Assembly (NCBI GenBank): GCA_015039465.1 | Contig: MU130030.1 | Coordinates: forward strand, 97,950 to 161,949 | DNA: 64,000 nucleotides | Reading direction: 5' to 3' | Origin: Phlegmacium glaucopus | Lineage: Eukaryota; Basidiomycota; Agaricomycetes; Agaricales; Cortinariaceae | Part shown: piece after piece, positions 57,488-64,000 of the stretch | Layout: each line of letters begins with the position of its first letter | Numbering within the stretch: position 1 is the first letter of the stretch | Program-made: the position numbers and the translations under genes | The notes under the pieces: generated by a model | The model's database searches: none | What the model was told of the DNA's origin: nothing | Seen by the model: only the letters and a program-made list of their open reading frames with translations

Positions 57488-57974
57488 ATCAGGAAAAACA
57501 CTTTGGCTCTAAGAGTCTCTCATAGGGATTGTTGTGGGTAACCCATGGCTTGGCAGTAACACGTACCCCACCTGCAGGGACCTATACCCACTGACCCCAT
57601 GGGTTTACCCATAAAAACAAGCCCAAAAATACCCAAAACAGCCCAGAAATAAGGGAGATATGTGCTAAATGATAGTTACTATCATTTTGGTCATATCTCC
57701 TTCAATTCTTATCCATTTTGAGTGATCTTGGGCTTTTTCTGTAGGTGGCAGGTACAAAAATCTGTACCCATACCCATACCTGCCTGTACCCTACCCGCCA
57801 ACCTACAGGGGTTGAAAAACCCATGACAATCCCTGGTCTCTCAGAGCAACCTCAAAAATTTAAGTGTACAAATCATTAAAAAATGCATTTGAAACATTTT
57901 TTTTTTTTGAGGTTGGTCTGAGAGACTCCCAGAGTAGCTAGAGTGTCTTAGAGCTAAAGTGTTTTTCCTGATGT
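57488..57974. mobile_element. CATCAGGAAAAACAC TIR element with a nested insertion
   Basis: The left end CATCAGGAAAAACACTTT then ggctctaaga matches the inverse of the right end (57,947-57,974) with one mismatch over about 28 bp. Without the nested 313-bp MITE it is about 166 bp, a typical MITE size. No target duplication was found. Confidence 0.75.
57523..57835. mobile_element. hAT-type MITE, 313 bp, TACCC/GGGTA-rich, nested
   Basis: It begins TAGGGATTGTTGTGGGT and ends ACCCATGACAATCCCTG (TIRs with few mismatches), flanked by exact 8-bp repeats GTCTCTCA (57515-57522 and 57836-57843). It is inserted in the CATCAGG element. A relative lies at 19,190-19,440 and a fragment at 39,005-39,100. Confidence 0.85.
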
Positions 57975-58705
57975 ATCCAAGGACACCTCAGGACAACCTA
58001 GGACAGCATAGATAAAATTTTGAGTGTCACACATTTGCTCAGGACACCTTTAGTGTATCCTGGTGCATTGACCATCTGGATTAAATCACATCAGGAGGCC
58101 CTGGGAGTCCTTTAGAATTTATGATTTTTGCTAGACAATATTCAACCACCATGGTCCAGGAATGTATTTTGCAATTTTCTCAATAAGGAGAGCTGCTATC
58201 AATATAATTTAAACATATTCAGGGTCCTAAAACAATTCTCTACCATCTTTAAAAAAATTTCCTTTTTTGGAATTTTATGTAATCTACCCTGACCATATGC
58301 TCGAAATCATGCTTATCTGTGATCATGTGACCAATGGTCTGTGCGCCATCCAAAAGATATATAAACCACCCACAATTTTGTTTCCTTATTTCCTACTTCC
58401 CCCAGTATTATAGTACTATATAACTTTGTATCACTATTTTATTATTATTTTATTAGTAGTATATATGATGTTTAGAATAATTGAATATGATTTTATTATA
58501 TTATTATTATTCTGTCAAATATCTGGTTTATATATGCTCTAGCATTAGATCCAAAGGGACTAAGGCTGCCTCAGGATGCTCTCAGGTTGCCTTAGGACAC
58601 TCCCAGGTTGCCCCAGGACATACCCAGGACACCCCCAGAGTTTATGAAAAAAAGGACATTGGAATAATACCTTCTTAGAGCATCCTTAGACTGTCCTGGG
58701 GCAAA
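57975..58705 (-). repeat. Dispersed repeat, copy 1 (inverted relative of 62,325-63,331)
   Basis: The stretch from ggacacctcaggacaacc through ccaaagggactaaggctgcc is the reverse complement of 62,570-63,190 with scattered differences. It ends near ttttcttgatg, a variant of the CATCAGGAAAAA terminus. Contains a ttattattatt tract. No coding capacity. Confidence 0.8.
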
Positions 58706-58767
58706 AGTGTTTTTCTTGATGTGTGTGATGGCTATCACATGTTCATCCAGTAGTACAAGGTCTTTAC

Positions 58768-59000
58768 ACTCCCCCACATCTTCCTGCAGGATTCCTGGTG
58801 GATTCCTACCTATTCTGGGAGGATTCCAGGAGGATTCCTACCAATTCCTACCAGTCAATTTCCCCTGAAATTGACATTCCTGGCTCTTCCCAATCCAACA
58901 GGATTCCAGGTACACAATGAAATTGAAACCAGGAATCCCCAACACAGAATCCACCTGGAATCCACCCAGAATCCTGGGAATTCCCAGTATGAACTCAACT
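58768..59000 (+). mobile_element. Short GGATTCC palindromic element, copy 2
   Basis: Opens aaggtctttacactcccccacatcttcctg and closes ttcccagtatgaactca, matching copy 1 at 20,236-20,450. The opening ctttacactccccc also recalls the CTTTACTCTCCCCCC terminus of the 2.1-kb element, so these may be one superfamily. Confidence 0.6.
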
Positions 59001-59049
59001 CTTACCATTAAATATTATTCAAATTAAAATAATCATAAGAATGAATTGG

Positions 59050-61945
59050 AGGAAACTACCTCCTGGTACAAAAGAGCAGTATCTATACCCTCAGGATGAG
59101 GCTATGTAGAACAATAAAAAAAGAAAGAAGTACATGCCGTCAGAAGAAGAATGATGAAGAGAGGACAGCTGCAAGAAGAAAAGAACAATGGAAAAGAAAA
59201 AGGAACAATGAAAAATCTGTAAAGTGTCAAAGTGTGAGAGAAAAGAAGAGAAGGCAGTGTACATAGTCTAATAGCAAAAATATATCAACTCCATAGGCGT
59301 GTGGTCATGTCAAAAATGTGAAAGGTCCTGAGTCAACACTTGAAAGGCGCAGCCTTTTTCCTGAGAAAATACTACTTGCCCATAATCCCATGTTGCACAG
59401 CCTTGATAACACTTGACACTCTGTGAGAATAATCCTCTGCTGCTGATTCATCTGCAACTCCTGCTTAGTCATGATCCTCCTGGGCTTCCTAAATTGTCAT
59501 AAAGAGGGTGGGAAGGTTTCAGGTACTGCGTTGATAGGACTGAAAATTGAATACCTATGGATTATTCATTTTTCATAATATTATTCTTCAATTGAATCAA
59601 AAAGATCAATAAACCAACCATGAATTAATCTACAAATTGATAGTGTAAGGGTCAAAAGTGTTGACTACACTTGTTGATTAAACTGGAAATTGCAAAGTTT
59701 TGAATGTTAACTCAGCAGATAACTATGATCTGAATTGATCTATTTATCATACTGTAAAATAACACTACAAAAAGTTCAGACTATAACCATACAAAAATCC
59801 ATAATGGTCTAAATGAACAACTTGCAATCTAAAGTAACTATCAAGTCTACAACTGTGAAGAAATTTGTCATACAAGTCCTAGGACGATATCAGTAAACAT
59901 CAATAAAGTTCCTGAAACAGTGAAACACTTTGTGACATTTGTAACATTATGACGTCATGAGACATATGATATCATAGAACAAGGCATGATATCATAAAAC
60001 CAAGGCATGACATCAAAAACAAGGCATGATATCATAACATAGACATGACATCACAGACTCTTACCTAATTTTGTTTCTCATTTATGTATATAAGTAACTA
60101 GAAAGCACCAGTAACATTAGTGAATTTGCACTCATTCTTTCTTTCCCAAGTTTCACAAACATGTGAATTGGCACAAGTTAGAAAGAACTTACAAGTGGAC
60201 TTGTCCTACTTCACTCAGTTCAAAGAATATTAAATCCTAAAGGGACTTGTCTTTGGAGTTGGAATATTAAAGCCTTTGTCAGAGTCTGAGGAGAAATCCT
60301 TGTACTATAAAGCTGTTTCATAGTCTGCCTGTGGGACTTTAAATCATTTGTTTTTGGAACTGTTCATAGAATATTAAATCCTAAAGGGACTTGTCTATGT
60401 TCATCCAAATTGGGTTCTCATATAAACAAAGACTATTGAACCCCAAAAAGGGAATTATCTTTGTCTATCAAATCACAATTTCATATAGTCTGAGAAATTG
60501 GACTTTAAACACTGGTCAAATTAGGAAAGAAGAGAGAAAAGAGAAAAGACAAGTTGTGAAAGATAGTCTAAAAAGGATTGGACTTTAAACCTGTATTTGG
60601 AAGTTCTATTCAAGAGTATACTGGTTATACTTTCAAGGAAACCCTAACTTGCTTAATACAGAAATTTGTTATTGGTTGCTGGTTGTTGGATTTGTTTTGA
60701 ACATTTCCTTAAACAGTAATCTTAGAACTACAAATTTATAAAAACCATATCAGCGTGAATGATGGTTTTGGCAGTGAATGATAAGATAAGGGGTAGATAA
60801 TCCAGGATAGGGGACTGAGTGAGATCCAGGAGCAAGGTATGGCAAGGTAGATAGCTGAGGGGAAGACTTGTGGGTCCATAGCCACAACAACAATGACAAA
60901 GACTTTTACATAATGGGAGATGTAGTTGATGCATCCATAAGGGGGCTGTTCTTGAAATGATGGGCTAAAGATACGATCAAACACTATCACACACCAATAC
61001 TGATTGGTAGCATGAGAACAAAGCTTAAAAGTTGCCATCATGAAAATAAGCAGACTTTGAATTCACTTACCTGTTTTAGAAGCAGCCCTGAATCATGTTC
61101 CTGGTTAATAAAATCATTCATTCAACATTATCATCCTAATTGCTCATCATATCCTCAATGTCTTCCAGTATGCTGTCTATCATTTACACTATCAACATGC
61201 TCCTAAACAATTCTTCTGCTGATTGTTGGTGCAAGCCATAAATTGCAAAACCACTTACAAATTTGATCATCCTTTAATTGATCCAAATTATTATTGTTGT
61301 TGTGTGTGTTAGTTGAAGTGAATTCAAAATATTGGAAAGGTTATACTTTCTAGAAAACCCAACTTGCATTATTAAGATTGTATAAAGTATTGATTGAGTT
61401 ATTGTTTTGAGTAGAGATTTTATAATCTTGAAAATACACCTTTTCTCAACAACCTCTGTGCAGTTACATCAGCGTGTACTTCTTTCTTTTTTTATTGTTT
61501 TACATAGCCTCATCCTTAGGGTATAAATACTGTTCTTTTGTACCAGGATAGGTAGTTTCTCCCAATTCATTCTTACTCCCCAACAGTCATCTTCTCAGTG
61601 GAATTCAAGTGAATTCCTCTCTCTAAGTTCGCCTTTTCTGCCCTTAACTGTCAATCTATCCATACTGTCTACTGCTATAGTCTTACTGAAGACTCTTTCT
61701 CATTCATCCTCATCCTCATCCTCCACCCTCAGTCACCTTCCAAGATCTTCATCCTCATCCTTCTCCATCTCTATTCTTTTCCCCTACCTCTGTGTGTTAC
61801 AAGTCTAAGGCTAAGCCTTCCCTAAACAAATAACAGGAGTCTCTTGACCTAAAGACTGGTCCACTGCTCTCTGGTTGGTGTTTATATACAACAACAACAA
61901 CAATATATAACATGAGCCGATGACCAATGCGAATAGTAGATTGAT
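59050..61945. repeat. Scrambled copy of the 14.9-16.3 kb repeat with insertions
   Basis: Five blocks of the 14.9-16.3 kb repeat occur in a different order and orientation: 59,050-59,535 (inverse of about 15,480-15,935), 60,750-60,960 (inverse of 15,230-15,460), 60,990-61,205 (direct, 14,925-15,140), 61,470-61,890 (direct, 15,810-16,320) and 61,905-61,945 (inverse of 15,185-15,225). Blocks 1 and 2 are neighbours in the family and were split by 59,540-60,749 at a gcgt site. Confidence 0.7.
59540..60749. mobile_element. Unclassified 1.2-kb insertion in the scrambled repeat
   Basis: It separates two blocks contiguous in the 15-kb copy; GCGT is present on both sides, and the insert begins TGATAGG and ends CATATCA. 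Its last 150 bp (ggttatactttc, aaccctaacttgc, atcagcg) resemble 61,330-61,468, the end of a second insertion. Inside, 59,945-60,060 has five or so units of ggcatgatatcataaaacaa, and gaatattaaatcctaaagg is repeated at about 60,224 and 60,367. No protein found. Confidence 0.45.
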
Positions 61946-61969
61946 CACTTTGTCAATACTTTATGGTCC

Positions 61970-62245
61970 CCCACCCTTTCCAATTGGAATTCATTGGAAA
62001 CATCTTGGAAACAATTGGAATTATTTAGAAGTCCTTGGAATTCCTTGGAAACATTTGGAATCCTTGGAATCCTTGGAAGTCCTTGGAATTCCAAATAATT
62101 CCAATTGTTTCCAAGATGTTTCCAAGGAATTCCAAATGTTTCCAAGTAATTCCAATTGTTTCCAAGATTATTTCCAATTTCATTCTAACTGTTTGCAAGG
62201 AATTCCAAATGTTTCCAAGGAATTCCAAGGATTCCAATTGCCAAC
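61970..62245. repeat. Self-complementary TTCCAAGGAA/CAATTGG block
   Basis: Composed of ggaattccttggaaac, ccaattgtttccaag and like words in both polarities, so the left and right halves pair extensively. Open frames here on both strands are artefacts of the repeat. Confidence 0.85.
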
Positions 62246-62324
62246 TTCCTAATCAAGTAATTAATCACCTGACTTGTAGCATATGACAAATAAAAGAATA
62301 CCAATAAGGAGGATTGAACCACAT

Positions 62325-63331
62325 CAGGAAAAATGACTTCTGCCTTAGGCTGTCCTGAAATGTCCTGGGGTGCCCCAGGCAGCTCAGGGCACTCAGGTCA
62401 AGAGGGTCGCCCTGGGGTGCAAGTTACCTATGTATGAAAAGTCTTAGGCTGTCCTGGGGCAACCTGAGGCAACCTGAGGGCAACCTGAGGCAACCTGAGA
62501 GCAACCTGAGGCAACCTGAGAGCGTCCTGAGGCAACCTGAGAGTGTTCTGAGGCAACCTGAGAGCATCCTGAGGCAGCCTTAGTCCCTTTGGATCTGATG
62601 CTAGAAAACATATATAAACCAGATATTTGAGTGGCCTCACACAACAGAATAATAATAATAATAATAAAATTATATTCAATTATTCTAAACATCATATATA
62701 CTAGTAATAAAATAATAATAAAATAGTGATACATAAATATACTAGTATAATACTGGGGAAGTAGGAAATAAGAAAACAAAATTGTGGGTGGTTTATATAT
62801 CTTTTGGATGGCGCACAGACCATTGGTCACATGATCACAGATAAGCATGATTTCAAGCATATGGTGCTGGGTCAGGGTAGATTACATAAATTCCAAAAAA
62901 GGAAATTTTTTTAAAGATGGTAGAGAATTGTTTTAGGACCCTGAATATGTTTAAATTATATTAATAGCAGCTCTCCTTATTGAGAAAACTTCAAAATACT
63001 TTCCTGGACACGGTGGTTAAAGATTTTCTAGCAAAATTCATAAATTCTAAGGGACTCCCAGGGCCTCCTGATGTGATTTAATCCAGATGGTCAATGCACC
63101 AGGATACACTAAAGGTGTCCTGAGAAAATGGGTGACACTCAAAGCTTTATCTATGCTGTCCTAGGTTGTCCTGAGGTGTCCTTGGATAAGTGTGTAACAC
63201 TCAACTTTTACCTGTGCTGCTCTAGGATGTCCTGGGGTGTCCTGGGGTGTCCTGGGATGTCCTGAGTAGTGATGTGATACTAACAAAATACCCAAGGCTA
63301 CCTAGGGCCAAAATCATTTTTCCTGATGCAA
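62325..63331 (+). mobile_element. CATCAGGAAAAATGA TIR element, about 1.0 kb, non-autonomous
   Basis: Left end CATCAGGAAAAATGACTT and right end with inverse ATCATTTTTCCTGATG (63,314-63,329). Contains a gcaacctgag tandem tract (62,455-62,580), an aataat microsatellite (62,648) and the body shared inversely with 57,975-58,705, then aggatgtcctggggtgtcc repeats near the right end. No coding capacity or clear target duplication. Confidence 0.7.
62455..62580. repeat. Tandem gcaacctgag(a/g) tract
   Basis: About ten units of ggcaacctgaga/gcgtcctgaggcaacctgag. The minus-strand translation is an LPQ/ASGCSQV-type repeat and is not taken as a gene. Confidence 0.85.
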
Positions 63332-63478
63332 AGACCTTGAGAAAGGTCATGTGACATAATTCCCACACTGCATCAGTGATCTATGAACTGCACCATCATT
63401 GCTTGTATATATATAAAAACTAATGGTTATATATACCCTTCCCACCTGACTAAATAATATATTCTGGCACTTGCTGAA

Positions 63479-64000
63479 GGGCTACTACCATGTATTATAT
63501 ACCAAAATGTTCATAACAATGAGGGGAATCCATTGGTAATAAGCCTGTGATGTGATACACACTTTTATATGCAGTTATACGTGAAATACTGCAGAATATA
63601 CAGTAAAATCATGCACTCTATGCTTATAAATGAGCTGAACATGATGCACCTTATACCAATAGAATCATGCTAATAACAGCCTTCAGAATATATATAAATC
63701 ACGTGCATGTGCCATGTCTGGTGCATGTTCTTACACATTTTATATGTTTTAAAATTGGAAAAGGGCTTATATTCCCACGCTAATAGTATGGTTAGATTCC
63801 CTAGCAGTGTAGCTTTCTATCAGTATAAGGTGCATCATGTTTGGCTCATTGATAAGCATAGAGCGCATTATTTTACTGTATATTCTGCAGTATTTTGCGT
63901 ATAACTGCATATAAAAGTGCGTATCACATCACAAGCATATTACCAATGGATTCCCCTCATTGTTATGAACATTTTGGTATATAATACATGGTAGTAGCCC
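63479..64000. mobile_element. Long-TIR (foldback-like) element reaching the window edge
   Basis: Bases 63479-63662 are the inverse of 63817-64000 with roughly 15 differences over about 184 bp. Both arms start gggctactaccatg and include ttcataacaatgagggg and tgatgcacc. The 154-bp middle has no coding. The right end coincides with the window end, so a target duplication or longer arm cannot be judged. Confidence 0.85.

Noticed and set aside
62428..62860. Minus-strand repeat ORFs (LPQ and ASGCSQV repeats)
   Set aside because: They come from the gcaacctgag tandem tract and the adjacent AT-rich sequence.
1..64000. CRISPR arrays, rRNA and tRNA genes
   Set aside because: No regularly spaced identical repeats with unique spacers, and no cloverleaf with matching D-loop and T-loop motifs could be found by eye.

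Overview
The window looks like a repeat-saturated stretch of a filamentous basidiomycete (Agaricomycete-type) genome. The evidence is short (50-90 nt) GT-AG introns, a fungal Y2 Helitron, a KDZ transposon with its cysteine-cluster domains, a chromodomain Ty3/gypsy element, several Ty1/copia elements, and two single-copy intron-bearing genes with the feel of Agaricomycete genes. No tRNA, rRNA or CRISPR array was seen.

Layout. 0.35-8.1 kb: a decayed Helitron (zinc-finger N-terminus, HUH/Y2 Rep, PIF1 helicase, USP-like protease domain). 8.5-10.9 kb: a 100-bp tandem array split by a 2.1-kb element with G/C-run inverted termini and a 9-bp target duplication. 12.9-13.4 kb: a solo LTR. 14.9-18.1 kb: a dispersed repeat, a small two-exon gene, and a Ty3/gypsy integrase fragment. 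20.7-25.7 kb: a KDZ transposon remnant with two convergent genes, one split by a 465-bp hAT-type MITE. 26.85-27.15 kb: a copia solo LTR. 27.3-33.7 kb: a minus-strand copia element whose 5' part (gag start and 5' LTR) is present only as a plain reversed, non-complemented text. 34.6-38.8 kb: a 5'-truncated chromodomain gypsy element with two extra ORFs after pol and a 662-bp 3' LTR. 39-50.8 kb: the most gene-like part, with a RING-finger gene (43.9-45.6 kb, plus) and a coiled-coil gene (49.1-50.8 kb, minus). 51.8-56.9 kb: a structurally complete copia element with two LTRs and a 5-bp duplication. 57-64 kb: nested MITEs, inverted repeat copies, self-complementary satellite-like blocks and a long-TIR element at the edge.

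Three themes stand out. (1) Bases about 31,894-33,743 carry a mirror-image (reversed, not complemented) copy of copia sequence, which no known DNA process makes; a sequence-handling artefact is the leading explanation. (2) In every autonomous element the inactivating stops are overwhelmingly TGA at conserved arginine codons, i.e. CGA to TGA, a CpG-transition signature shared by Helitron, KDZ, copia and gypsy. (3) Several unrelated blocks are built from short words and their own reverse complements and can fold on themselves; some are bounded by terminal repeats and target duplications, so they are transposon interiors. The genes do not form a pathway: this is a graveyard of nested transposons with two or three host genes between them.
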